A stretch of DNA of 64,000 nucleotides, taken from Palsa-506 sp963707065. GTDB taxonomy: Bacteria > Actinomycetota > Actinomycetes > Streptosporangiales > Streptosporangiaceae. Location: contig CAVPPJ010000008.1 in NCBI GenBank assembly GCA_963707065.1, positions 62,001 through 126,000 of the forward strand, read 5' to 3'. A program made the translations under genes and the position numbers. Positions 52,128 through 60,836 of this stretch are shown piece after piece. The notes under the pieces were generated by a model, which was not told where the DNA came from, made no database searches, and saw only the letters and a program-made list of their open reading frames with translations. Numbering within the stretch: position 1 is the stretch's first letter; every line of letters starts with the position of its first letter.

Positions 52128-52859
52128 TCAGCCGCTGGTTAGCTGCGGAGGCGCCGAGCTGCCCGGGCCGATCTCGGCCTTGAGCGCGGCGAGTTCCTTG
52201 TCCACCTCGGCGGCCGACCCGGCTTCATCGAGTTCCCGCTGGATGTCGTCCGTGTCGCCGCCGACGTCCTCCAGGACGCCGGACTGGAGCAGTTCGTCCA
52301 TGGCACCGGCCCGGGCCTGCATCGTGGCGATCTTGTCCTGGGCGCGCTGGAGCGCCGCCCCGGAGTCGCCGAAGGTCGTGGAGATCCCCGCGACGCTCTC
52401 GTTGACCGAGCTCTCGGCCTGCGCCGCGCTGTACTGCGCCTTCAGCACTTCCTTCTGGGTCCGGAAGTCGTTGACCTTCTTCTGCAGGGCGGCGAGGGTC
52501 TGCTCCAGCTTCTCTTCCTGCTCGGTGAGCTGCTGGCGCTGGGGCTCCATGCCGTCGATCTGAGCCTGGGCTGCGGCCTTGCGCGACAGGGCCTCCCGCG
52601 CCAGGTCCTCTTTGCCCTGGGCGAGCGCGGCCTTGGCCTGGTCCTGAAGGTGCGCCACCGAATGCTGGAGCTGCTGCTCCTGCAACTCGATCTGCTTGCG
52701 TGACGCGGCGATGGTGACAAGCGCCCGGCGGACCTGGGTGATCTGGTCGAGCATCTGCTCATAGGACAGGTCGAGCATCTCGTCGGGCTTCTCGGCCGCG
52801 TCGAGCGCCTTGTTGGCCTTGGCCGCGACGATGTCGTGGGCTCGCTGGAAGAGGGACAT
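52128..52859 (-). CDS. pspA: PspA/IM30 family membrane-stress protein
   Basis: A 243-residue almost fully helical protein starting MSLFQRAHDIVAAKANKALD, the amphipathic helix of the PspA/Vipp1 family, followed by a long coiled coil (residues about 25-185) and a C-terminal acidic tail. PspA proteins bind stressed membranes as ESCRT-III-like polymers. ATG 52859 has AAGGAG upstream. The usual actinobacterial partners (ClgR, PspM) are not adjacent. It is divergent from the MreB-like gene. Confidence 0.88.
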   Translation of the reverse strand: MSLFQRAHDIVAAKANKALDAAEKPDEMLDLSYEQMLDQITQVRRALVTIAASRKQIELQEQQLQHSVAHLQDQAKAALAQGKEDLAREALSRKAAAQAQIDGMEPQRQQLTEQEEKLEQTLAALQKKVNDFRTQKEVLKAQYSAAQAESSVNESVAGISTTFGDSGAALQRAQDKIATMQARAGAMDELLQSGVLEDVGGDTDDIQRELDEAGSAAEVDKELAALKAEIGPGSSAPPQLTSG

Positions 52860-53178
52860 GTCGGTCTGCTCCTTGTCGATGGTGAGCGGAGCCCAGACCA
52901 TTCCGCTTACCGGGCCGGCTCCGGGTCGGTGCGTCGCCTGTAGTGCCGCGGGACCTCTCCGAGGCTACCTCCCAGCCCGGTCCCCGGCCGTGGCCGCTGT
53001 CAAGATCACGGGCACGGCTGATATCCCGGACAGCTGAGCTAACCGGGTCAACCGGCCGAAATCCGGCCGGTCATCGCTGCCCGCACCTTCGGGTCATTCC
53101 GGACGACCCCCCCAAGCCCGCGCGAGAGGCCACAATACTGGGGAAGGCGGACGGCATTCCGGGCAAAGGACGGGCATC

Positions 53179-54180
53179 ATGCGGTTGCGGGCGGGCGTAG
53201 CGATCGACCTCGGCACGGTCAACACGCTCGTCTGCGTCATCGGGCGCGGGCTCGTTCTCGAAGAACCCTCGGCGATCGCCGTGGACAGGGCAACCGGCAA
53301 GGTGGCCGCCGTCGGCCAGGCCGCCGATGCCCTGTCCGGGAAGGAACCCCAGGACATCGAGGTCGTCCACCCGCTGCGGGATGGGGTCATCGCCGACCTG
53401 GACGCGGCAGCGGCCATGCTGCGGGCCTTCCTGCGCCGGGCCCGGCTGCGGCGCGGCGTGCTGCGCCCCTCGGCCGTGGTCTGCGTGCCCGGCGGCGCTA
53501 CCTGGGTGGAGCGGCGGTCCCTGGCCGCCGCGGTGGAAGCGCAGCGGCCCCGCTGCGCCGTGCGGCTCATCGACGAGCCCGTCGCTGCCGCGGCTGGCGC
53601 GGGCTTCGACCTCGCCGCCGGATCCGGGGCCTTCATCGTGGACATCGGCGGCGGGACCACCGAGGTCGCGGTGCTGGCGGGCGGGCACGTGGTGCGCGCC
53701 CAGTCGCTGCGCCTCGGCGGCAACGTCATGGACGAGGCGATCGTCGCTGCCGTCAAGGCCGAGTTCGGCCTGCTCATCGGCCGCAACGCGGCCAGGAGCC
53801 TGAAGGTCACGCTGGGTCTTGCCGACGGCGCGAGCGAATCGGTGGAGACGGTCGGCATCGATGCCGCGCGCCGGACGCCCCGGGTGGAGCAGGTGCCGGC
53901 CTGGCTCGTTGCCGAGGCGCTAGAGCACTCCGCCGCGGCGATCGTCGATTCGGTGCAGGAGATGCTGTCGGATATCCCGCCGAATCTGGCCGAGGACGTG
54001 GTGCGGGGGAAGATCCGCATCGCCGGGGGCGGCGCGCTGCTGCCGGGGCTGGGCAGCAGGATCGAGGCGGCCGCGGGCATCCCGGCGCAGGTCGTGGACG
54101 ACCCGCTGCGCTGCGTCGTCCGGGGCGCGGCCGAGATCCTCGAGCACGGTGACTGGGTCGCGGGCACCCAGGCGCCCTGA
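53179..54180 (+). CDS. MreB-like actin-family protein (orphan)
   Basis: A 333-residue actin-fold protein: phosphate-1 motif AIDLGTVNTLV at 8-18, EPSAIAV, the HPLRDGVIADLD block, phosphate-2 FIVDIGGGTTEVAVL, and the adenosine loop RIAGGGALLPGL. MreB polymers guide wall synthesis. It is not followed by mreC or mreD, so it is a secondary MreB (Mbl-like), as seen in sporulating actinobacteria. ATG 53179 has AAAGGA upstream. It sits divergent from pspA, which may indicate a shared envelope role. Confidence 0.85.
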   Translation: MRLRAGVAIDLGTVNTLVCVIGRGLVLEEPSAIAVDRATGKVAAVGQAADALSGKEPQDIEVVHPLRDGVIADLDAAAAMLRAFLRRARLRRGVLRPSAVVCVPGGATWVERRSLAAAVEAQRPRCAVRLIDEPVAAAAGAGFDLAAGSGAFIVDIGGGTTEVAVLAGGHVVRAQSLRLGGNVMDEAIVAAVKAEFGLLIGRNAARSLKVTLGLADGASESVETVGIDAARRTPRVEQVPAWLVAEALEHSAAAIVDSVQEMLSDIPPNLAEDVVRGKIRIAGGGALLPGLGSRIEAAAGIPAQVVDDPLRCVVRGAAEILEHGDWVAGTQAP

Positions 54181-54196
54181 GCCCGTGACTGGCCGG

Positions 54197-54853
54197 TCAG
54201 CCTGATTCCAGGCCCAGCAGCGCGGCCAGCGCGGCCAGCACATCCTCGATCGCCCCGGTCGCCGTGATCTCCGGATCGCCGAGCGCGAGCGGGATGCCGA
54301 CCCCGTCAACGAGCGCGATGGCCAGCACGGCGACTCGCTCAGGGGAGTGTCGGCCGGCGAACCGGCCGGCCGCCGTTCCGGCGCGGACGGCCGCGGCGAC
54401 CAGACGCCGCCAGGCCGCGTAATCACCCAGCGCGTCGCCGCGCATCTCGGCGTCCCTGATGCCGAAGTGCCACGACTCGATCCACAGCCGCCCGGACCCG
54501 GCCTCGTCTGCCTGGTAGCCGGCCAGCGCCCGGGTGACGATGCAGGTCAGCTGCTCCCAGGGGTCGTCCAGGTCAGCGAGCTCGGCCTGCAGCGCGGCGA
54601 TCTCGGTGCCGGAAGCGTGCCGGAAGGCGGCGACCAGGAGATCCTCGCGGGATCCGAAGTAGTACTGCAGGGTGCTGACCGGCACGCCGCTCTCCGTGGC
54701 CACGTCGGCGAACCGGGTGGCCTCGGCTCCCCGTGCCGCGATGACGCGGACGGCGGCCTCGAGGACGGCGACCTTGCGGCGGCCCGCGCGCCGGGTGCCT
54801 CGGCCCGCGCCGGGTGCGCCACCGGGCCGGGCTGCTATGTCGACCGGGGTCAT
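54197..54853 (-). CDS. TetR-family transcriptional regulator
   Basis: A 218-residue TetR protein: helix-turn-helix TRFADVATESGVPVSTLQYY at about 47-66, then an all-helical ligand domain of the TetR_C type. Its ATG overlaps the stop of the upstream amino-acid permease by four bases, so it is the second gene of that operon and probably represses it. An imperfect palindrome upstream of the permease (56410-56438) is the candidate operator. Confidence 0.9.
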   Translation of the reverse strand: MTPVDIAARPGGAPGAGRGTRRAGRRKVAVLEAAVRVIAARGAEATRFADVATESGVPVSTLQYYFGSREDLLVAAFRHASGTEIAALQAELADLDDPWEQLTCIVTRALAGYQADEAGSGRLWIESWHFGIRDAEMRGDALGDYAAWRRLVAAAVRAGTAAGRFAGRHSPERVAVLAIALVDGVGIPLALGDPEITATGAIEDVLAALAALLGLESG

Positions 54854-56364
54854 TCCGCGTCACTCCTTGCGTCGGTGCCGATGCCGGTGGACGGCTGCCG
54901 GACCGGGGGGAGCGTGCCGCCGGCGAAGAAGGCGGGCAGCCGCCACCTGGTGATCAGCATAAGGACAACCCCGACCAGCAGGGAGCCGGCGCCGATCAGG
55001 AAGATACCGCCGATTCCGGCGAAGCTCGAGTAGCTGCTCGCGGCCGGCCAGTACGACTTGATCGACAGCACGAACGCGGCCAGCAGCGCCAGGCCGCCGA
55101 GGGCCGGCGCGATTCCCTTGAACAGCAGCGCGCGGGGGCTCGCCAGCAGCTCGCGGCGGAAGAACCAGGCGCAGGCGAACCCGGTCAGCCCGTAGTAGAA
55201 CGCGATCAGCAGGCCGACCGAGGAGGCCGAGTCCGCGAGCACGTTCTTCGAGGTCAGCGTCAGCCCGACGTAGAAGATAGCCGAGACCCCGCCCATCACC
55301 AGGGTTGCCGTGGTCGGGGTGAGGTAGCGGGGATGCATCCTGGCGAACCGGGCCGGCAGCGCCCGGTGGGCGGCCATGGCCAGCGTCGCGCGGGCGGTCG
55401 GCATGATCGTGGTCTGGGCCGACGCGGTGGCCGAGGTCAGCACGCACAGGATGAGCAGCTTGCCTGCCGTGCTGCCGAGCACGGCCGTGGACATCGCGCT
55501 GAGCACGTCGGTGCTGTGCCGGGCCAGGAAGGCCGGCCCGGCGAAGGCCAGCGCGGCGGTACTGATCACGGCGAAGACGGCGACCAGCATGACCGTCGAG
55601 ATGACTGCGGACCGCCCAGGGGTCCTTGCCTTGTCCTTGGTTTCCTCATTGACGGACAGCGCGCAGTCCCAGCCCCAGTAGATGAAGACGGCCAGCAGGA
55701 ACGAGTTCGACAGGTTCCCGAAGGACCCGGTCCACGGGCTGAGCCAGGAGGCCGACGGATGAGCCGCGCCCGGCAGCGCATGGCCGGTGCCCGCCTTGAC
55801 GAACGCCACCACGGAGAAGACGCCCAGCGCGATGAGCTCGATGGCCAGCAGGACCTGCTGCAGCCGGGCCGAGACCTCGATGCCCCGGTAGCAGATCCAG
55901 GTGAGCAGCGCGATGAAGGCCACGCCGCCGACCGTCACCCAGAGTGTCTGCGCCGCCAGCCCGTCCGCGCCGACCAGCAGCAGCGCGTACCGGCCGGCGA
56001 TCTGCGAGAGGCTGGCCATCACGATCACGTCGGCGGCGATGATTCCCCAGCCGCCCATCCAGCCGGCCAGCGGACCGAAGGCGCGGGTCGTCCAGGTGAA
56101 CGTCGTGCCGCAGTCCGGGTCTACCTTGTTCATCTCGCGGAACGCGTAGGCGATGCAGAGCATCGGCAGGAACGACGCGATCAGCGTGCCCGGGCTGTGC
56201 ACGCCGACGATGGCGACGATAAGGCCGAGCGTGGCGGCCATGCTGTAGGCGGGCGCGGTCGACGAGACCGCGATCACCACGCTGGAGACCAGGCCGAGCG
56301 ACCCTGCTCGCAGGCCTTTGCTGACCGGAGCGCTTGGCTCCGCAATGACGACGTTCGCAATCAC
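54850..56364 (-). CDS. APC-family amino acid permease
   Basis: A 504-residue permease with about 12 membrane spans. The first span carries SSVVIAVSSTAPAYSMAATL, the unwound substrate-binding helix of the APC fold, and TTFTWTTRAFGPLAGWMGGW is the conserved loop. Probable amino acid or polyamine uptake. It starts at 56364 and is co-transcribed with the TetR gene at 54853 (4-bp overlap). Confidence 0.9.
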   Translation of the reverse strand: MIANVVIAEPSAPVSKGLRAGSLGLVSSVVIAVSSTAPAYSMAATLGLIVAIVGVHSPGTLIASFLPMLCIAYAFREMNKVDPDCGTTFTWTTRAFGPLAGWMGGWGIIAADVIVMASLSQIAGRYALLLVGADGLAAQTLWVTVGGVAFIALLTWICYRGIEVSARLQQVLLAIELIALGVFSVVAFVKAGTGHALPGAAHPSASWLSPWTGSFGNLSNSFLLAVFIYWGWDCALSVNEETKDKARTPGRSAVISTVMLVAVFAVISTAALAFAGPAFLARHSTDVLSAMSTAVLGSTAGKLLILCVLTSATASAQTTIMPTARATLAMAAHRALPARFARMHPRYLTPTTATLVMGGVSAIFYVGLTLTSKNVLADSASSVGLLIAFYYGLTGFACAWFFRRELLASPRALLFKGIAPALGGLALLAAFVLSIKSYWPAASSYSSFAGIGGIFLIGAGSLLVGVVLMLITRWRLPAFFAGGTLPPVRQPSTGIGTDARSDAE

Positions 56365-56409
56365 CGGGCACCGCCTTCCGCCCGGCTACCTCAGCCGGGC
56401 ACAGGCCGA

Positions 56410-56438
56410 CTGTATCGCAATACCATATCTTCGTACAG
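56410..56438. promoter_or_regulatory. Palindrome upstream of permease-TetR operon
   Basis: CTGTA (56410-56414) and TACAG (56434-56438) bracket a 19-bp AT-rich segment, 46 nt upstream of the permease start. This is the most AT-rich stretch of the 223-nt gap to zwf. Placement fits a TetR operator over the promoter. Confidence 0.35.
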
Positions 56439-56587
56439 GTTTAAAATACGGAAATCTGGCCACTCCTGGCACGACAGGCTTATTACGTCGCACGGGCAAC
56501 GAGAAAGCATCCGGCGGGCTGACCGAATGGCCGCGGTGGCTGGACGCGCGGCACCGCTAGCCGCGGCGCCCGCTGCCGGGCTGGCGG

Positions 56588-58084
56588 TTAGCGGGCGCGG
56601 CTGGCGGGAGCTGACTTACTGCCGTCTGGCTCCTTGCCGTCCGGCAGGTACCAGCGGTACGGCGCGATCAGGCGGTCGATCGACTCCGGCCCCCACGAGC
56701 CCGGGGAGTAGAGCTCGACCGGCGGCGGGTCGTCGAGCAGCGGAGCGGAGATCTCCCACACCCGCTCGATCCCGTCCGACCGGGTGAAGAAAGACTGATC
56801 GCCGAGCATGGCCAGCAACAGCAGCCGCTCATAGCCCTCGAGCTCATGCGCCCGGCGGAACGAGTCGCCATAGCGGAAGGTCATCTCCGCCTCGCCGAGG
56901 TGCATCCCCGGGCCGGGTTGCTTGGCCAGGAAGCGGGTAGTGATCCAGCCCGGATCATCGAAGTCGATGACCAGCTGGTTCCCCTTGGCCTTGCGCTTGG
57001 CCCTGGTCTCGTCTCCGAACATCTGCATCACCGGCGCCCGGAAGGTGAGCGTGATCACCTGGCGGCGCTGCGGGAGCAACTTGCCGGAACGCAGGTAGAA
57101 CGGCACGCCCGCCCAGCGCCAGTTGTCCACCTCGACGCGCAGGGCGGCGAACGTCTCGGTCTGCGACGTGGCCGAGACGCCCGGCTCGTCCCGGTAGCCC
57201 GCGTACTGGCCGCGGACGACATGCGCGACGTCGAGCGGCCTGATGGCGTCAAAGACCTTGCCCTTCTCGTCCCGCAGCGATTTGGCGGCCAGCGACGTCG
57301 GCGGCTCCATCGCGACGAAGCCGAGCACCTGGAACAGGTGGGTCACGATCATGTCCCGGAACGCGCCGGTCCCCTCGAAGAACTGGGCCCGGCCCTCGAT
57401 GCCGATCTCCTCCGGCACGTCGATCTGCACGTGGCTGATGTACTGGCGGTTCCAGAGTGGCTCAATGAACCCGTTGGCGAAACGGAGGGCGAGGATGTTG
57501 TCGATGGACTCCTTGCCGAGGAAATGGTCGATCCGGAACACCTGCGACTCGTCGAAGACCGCATGGATCGTCTCGTTCAGCTTCCGGGCCGAGGCGAGAT
57601 CCGTGCCGAACGGCTTCTCGACGATCACGCGGGAACGCTTAGTCGCAAGACCAGAGTCGCCGAGCATCCCGACGACCGACCCGAAGGCGCCCGGCGGCAC
57701 GGCCAGGTGGAAGATGCGCCGCGGGCTCCCGCCGAGCTTCTTCTCGGCGGCCTTGACCGCCGCCACGAGCGGGCCCGGGTCATCCGGGTCCGCGGCACCG
57801 AAATGCAGTGCTGCCGCGAACTTCTGCCAGGCGGTCCCGGTCGGCATGGAACTGCCGAATTCGGCGACGGCATCCTTCGCATGCTTGCGGAAGTCGTCGT
57901 CGCTGAGCGCGGACCTGGCCGGCGCCGAGCCGATGATCTGGTAGTTCTCGGGCATCAGGCCAGCCTTGGCCAGGTGGAACAGGCCAGGCAGCAGCTTGCG
58001 TTTGGCCAGGTCGCCGGTGACGCCAAACAGCGTGATGACGTGATCGTCCGGGCGCGGGCTTGCCATGGTCTTTTGCGTTGCCAT
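56588..58084 (-). CDS. zwf: Glucose-6-phosphate 1-dehydrogenase
   Basis: A 498-residue enzyme: NADP site LFGVTGDLAKRKLLP near 20-34, catalytic RIDHFLGKE near 180, and the EPP lobe (VAMEPPTSL). It oxidises glucose-6-phosphate to 6-phosphogluconolactone, making NADPH. It follows the alcohol dehydrogenase with a gap of three bases, so the two share a transcript. opcA and pgl, the common actinobacterial partners, are absent. Two ATGs 18 bases apart (58084 and 58066) could serve as start. Confidence 0.95.
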   Translation of the reverse strand: MATQKTMASPRPDDHVITLFGVTGDLAKRKLLPGLFHLAKAGLMPENYQIIGSAPARSALSDDDFRKHAKDAVAEFGSSMPTGTAWQKFAAALHFGAADPDDPGPLVAAVKAAEKKLGGSPRRIFHLAVPPGAFGSVVGMLGDSGLATKRSRVIVEKPFGTDLASARKLNETIHAVFDESQVFRIDHFLGKESIDNILALRFANGFIEPLWNRQYISHVQIDVPEEIGIEGRAQFFEGTGAFRDMIVTHLFQVLGFVAMEPPTSLAAKSLRDEKGKVFDAIRPLDVAHVVRGQYAGYRDEPGVSATSQTETFAALRVEVDNWRWAGVPFYLRSGKLLPQRRQVITLTFRAPVMQMFGDETRAKRKAKGNQLVIDFDDPGWITTRFLAKQPGPGMHLGEAEMTFRYGDSFRRAHELEGYERLLLLAMLGDQSFFTRSDGIERVWEISAPLLDDPPPVELYSPGSWGPESIDRLIAPYRWYLPDGKEPDGSKSAPASRAR

Positions 58085-58087
58085 GGT

Positions 58088-59122
58088 TCATACTCCCGCG
58101 CCCGGGCGGATGACGGTGACCCCGGGGGTGCTGCCGGTACTCATCGCCGCGAGCGCCTCGGGCACGTCCTCCAGCCCGATGACGCGGGTGACCAGGTCGC
58201 CGGGCCGCACTGCCCCGGACCGGATGAACTCGAGCATCTCCGGATACTCGCGCGCCGCCATGCCATGGCTGCCCAGCCATTGCAGTTCCCGCCCGATCAG
58301 TGCCGTCAGGTCGAGGCTTATCTCGCCCGGCAGCAGCCCGATCTGCACGTGGCGGCCGCGTGGCCGCAGGGATCGCAGCGCCGACTGCGCTACCTGCGCC
58401 GAGCCGATCGCATCCACGGACAGCTGGGCGCCGCCGCCAGTGATCTGCCGGATCTGCCCGGCGATATCCGGGCCTGCGGCCAGCGTGTACGCGGCGCCGT
58501 GCCCGGCGGCGAGCGCGAGCGCGCCGGGACTGACATCGACCGCGATCACCGCGGCGCCCGCCGCCGCCGCGATCATGACCGCCGACAGCCCGGCGCCGCC
58601 GCAGCCGAAGACGGCCACCCATTCGCCCGCGGCCACCCGGCCGACCTGCCGGACAGCCCGGTAGGCCGTCGCGAAGCGGCAGCCCAGCGCGGCCGCCTCG
58701 TCGAAGCCGAGCTCGTCCGGCAGCCGGACCAGGTTGACCTGCGCCCAGGGCACGGCGACGTACTCGGCGAAGGAACCCCAGTAGCTGAACCCCGGCTGTT
58801 CCTGGTGCAGGCACACCTGCTGGTTCCCGTCACGGCACTGCGCGCAGGCGCCGCACGCGCAGACGAACGGGACGGTGACGCGGTCTCCCTCGGACCAGCC
58901 CCGCACCTCCCGGCCGACCGCCGCGATCGTGCCCGCGATCTCGTGCCCGGGTACATGCGGCAGCCGGATGTCATGATCATGACCCTGCCAGCCATGCCAG
59001 TCGCTGCGGCATAGCCCGGTCGCGGCCACCCGCAGCGTGACCCCGTGATCAGCGGCCGCCGGGTCAGGCACCTCGGCGACGGCCGGCCGGACCCCGAACT
59101 GCTCCACCAGAATCGCGCGCAT
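58088..59122 (-). CDS. Zinc-dependent alcohol dehydrogenase
   Basis: A 344-residue medium-chain dehydrogenase. Catalytic zinc ligands Cys in GLCRSDWHG and His in GHEIAG; structural zinc set CACGACAQCRDGNQQVC; cofactor motif VFGCGGAGLS. The substrate is an alcohol or aldehyde, unknown. ATG 59122 is used although the open frame extends to 59623. It shares an operon with zwf, three bases downstream, so it may act in sugar or alcohol oxidation tied to NADPH supply. Confidence 0.92.
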   Translation of the reverse strand: MRAILVEQFGVRPAVAEVPDPAAADHGVTLRVAATGLCRSDWHGWQGHDHDIRLPHVPGHEIAGTIAAVGREVRGWSEGDRVTVPFVCACGACAQCRDGNQQVCLHQEQPGFSYWGSFAEYVAVPWAQVNLVRLPDELGFDEAAALGCRFATAYRAVRQVGRVAAGEWVAVFGCGGAGLSAVMIAAAAGAAVIAVDVSPGALALAAGHGAAYTLAAGPDIAGQIRQITGGGAQLSVDAIGSAQVAQSALRSLRPRGRHVQIGLLPGEISLDLTALIGRELQWLGSHGMAAREYPEMLEFIRSGAVRPGDLVTRVIGLEDVPEALAAMSTGSTPGVTVIRPGAGV

Positions 59123-59251
59123 GGCGCCATCCTGCCGCGGAAGGGCCTCGCCTTCACGCCGGATACCCGGCCGCAGGATCGTGATGTGCCCCGCAGTCCT
59201 CGGTAGGGCGTGACGCTCCGGCGCCGTTGCGCACGAGGAGGAAGCGGTAAC

Positions 59252-60670
59252 GTGGCCGCTGTGCTGGCCCCCACTGACGAATCCGGCATTCCGGAGGTGC
59301 CGGCGGGCACGCCGGGCCGTGGCCTGACCTCGCTGCGGCCGCTGCGGCACCGCAGCTTCGCGCTGCTGTGGGCTGCCGGGCTCGTGTCTTACATCGGTTC
59401 CTGGATGCAGACCGTCGCGGTCGGCGCCCTGGTCATCTCCCAGACCGGGAAGGCGACGTGGGCGGTTCTGGTCGCCGCCGGAGCGTTCCTGCCCATCGGC
59501 CTGCTGTCGCCAGTGGGCGGCGCACTGGCCGACCGGCTGCCACGCCGGCCCGTACTCGCCATCGGCAACCTGGCCGCGGCGGCCAGTGCCGTGCTGCTCG
59601 CCGTTCTCGTCGGCTCCGGGCACCAGAGCCCGGCCGAGCTCGTGGCGCTGGTCACGCTGCAGGGCTCGGCATCCGCCCTGATCGGGCCATTCCAGCAGGC
59701 AATCCTGCCTGACCTGGTGCCGAAGTCCGAGTTCCTCGCGGCCATCTCGCTCAATTCCGCCCAGTTCAATCTCGGCCGCATCGCCGGGCCGGCGCTGGCC
59801 GGGCTGACGGTGGCGGCGTTCGGCTACCCGGTCGCGTTCGAGGCAAATGCTGCGTCGTTCCTCGCTGTCGTCGTCGCCCTCGCGTTCGTGCGGCTGGCCC
59901 CTCCGGGCGGCGGTTCAGCGGGCCTGCTCGCGTCGCTGCGGGCCGGCTTCGGCGCGGCCCGGCGCGAGCCGTCCTGCCGGGCCGCGATCATCGCGATCGC
60001 GGTCGTGGCCCTCATCGCCTCGCCGTTCATCGCCCTCGTCCCGGTGATGGCGCACCACGTCACCCATGACGGCGCCAGGGCGGTGGCGCAGACGACCGGG
60101 CTGCTCACCACCGCTCAGGGCGTCGGCGCCGTGGCGGGCGCGCTGGCCCTCGCGCCGCTGGCGTCCCGGCTGGGCCGCGGCCGCGTGCTCGGCTGGAGCC
60201 TTGGCCTGCTGCCGGTGACGCTGGTCGCCTACAGCACGTCGCAGACGCCCTGGTGGGGCGCGGCCACGCTGTTCGCCGTCGGCCTGGTGTACATCGGGGT
60301 GCTGTCCGGGCTCTCGACCGTGGTCCAGCTCCGGGCCCCGGCCGCCTACCGGGGCCGGGTGCTCAGCTTTTACCTGGTAGCCCTCGGCGTCGCTTACCCG
60401 ATCGGCTCGCTGGTGCAAGGACCCGTCATCGACCGGATCGGGGTGGGCTGGACCACCGCGGGCTCGGCGCTGCTGCTCGCCCTGGTGATGGCAGCCGTCG
60501 TGATCTGGCGGCCGGCGCTGGTCCGGGCTATCACCACGCTGCCGGGCGAGCCGCCAGGCGGCTTAACTGCCTCGCGGGCGCTTCCGGCCGACCCGGCCCC
60601 GGGAGCGACTCAGGCCGGCGCTGTCCCCGGCGCGCTTCCGGCCGCTACTCAGGCGGCGATCGGCGAGTAG
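59252..60670 (+). CDS. MFS transporter (MFS_3/enterobactin-exporter-like)
   Basis: A 472-residue transporter with about 12 spans; starts near SLRPLRHRSFALLWAAGLVS, the typical opening of MFS_3 members, with GGALADRLPRRPVLAIGN as loop-2 motif. It probably exports a siderophore-like or drug-like compound. GTG 59252 follows GAGGAGGAAG at about ten bases. It is divergent from the alcohol dehydrogenase and converges on the TauD stub, overlapping its 3' end. Confidence 0.88.
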   Translation: MAAVLAPTDESGIPEVPAGTPGRGLTSLRPLRHRSFALLWAAGLVSYIGSWMQTVAVGALVISQTGKATWAVLVAAGAFLPIGLLSPVGGALADRLPRRPVLAIGNLAAAASAVLLAVLVGSGHQSPAELVALVTLQGSASALIGPFQQAILPDLVPKSEFLAAISLNSAQFNLGRIAGPALAGLTVAAFGYPVAFEANAASFLAVVVALAFVRLAPPGGGSAGLLASLRAGFGAARREPSCRAAIIAIAVVALIASPFIALVPVMAHHVTHDGARAVAQTTGLLTTAQGVGAVAGALALAPLASRLGRGRVLGWSLGLLPVTLVAYSTSQTPWWGAATLFAVGLVYIGVLSGLSTVVQLRAPAAYRGRVLSFYLVALGVAYPIGSLVQGPVIDRIGVGWTTAGSALLLALVMAAVVIWRPALVRAITTLPGEPPGGLTASRALPADPAPGATQAGAVPGALPAATQAAIGE

Positions 60671-60831
60671 CGGCTCGCGTCACCCTTGCGCACCACGCTG
60701 GTGTCACCGCTGATGCCGACCGGGATGTCGCCGGCCAGAGTGATCCGGTGCAGTAGCCGCGGCAGGTCGTCGTAGTCGGCGACCGCGTAGTGCTGGGTGG
60801 CCCGGTTGTCCCAGATCGCCATGTCACCGTG
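60649..60831 (-). pseudogene. TauD/TfdA dioxygenase C-terminal stub
   Basis: About 57 codons read GDMAIWDNRATQHYAVADY and on to LHRITLAGDIPVGISGD, the end of alpha-ketoglutarate dioxygenases of the TauD family, with the second Fe-binding His (ATQH) and the ketoglutarate-binding Arg (HRITLAGD). The first two thirds, including HxD, are missing: gnd begins directly at its 5' edge. It was truncated when the gnd block became its neighbour. Confidence 0.75.
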
Positions 60832-60836
60832 GCTTG

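Noticed and set aside
53080..53100. CGCACCTTCGGGT upstream of the MreB-like gene as a fourth promoter-module copy
   Set aside because: Only the second stem is partly matched; GTGACG, ATTCCACC and the first stem are absent.
54814..56787. 657-codon plus-strand frame opposite the permease
   Set aside because: Mirror of the APC permease and TetR codons; composed of Arg/Gly/Asp/Gln repeats without a domain.
56846..59014. 722-codon plus-strand frame opposite zwf and the alcohol dehydrogenase
   Set aside because: Both genes on the other strand have full active-site motifs; the long frame is a GC-skew shadow.
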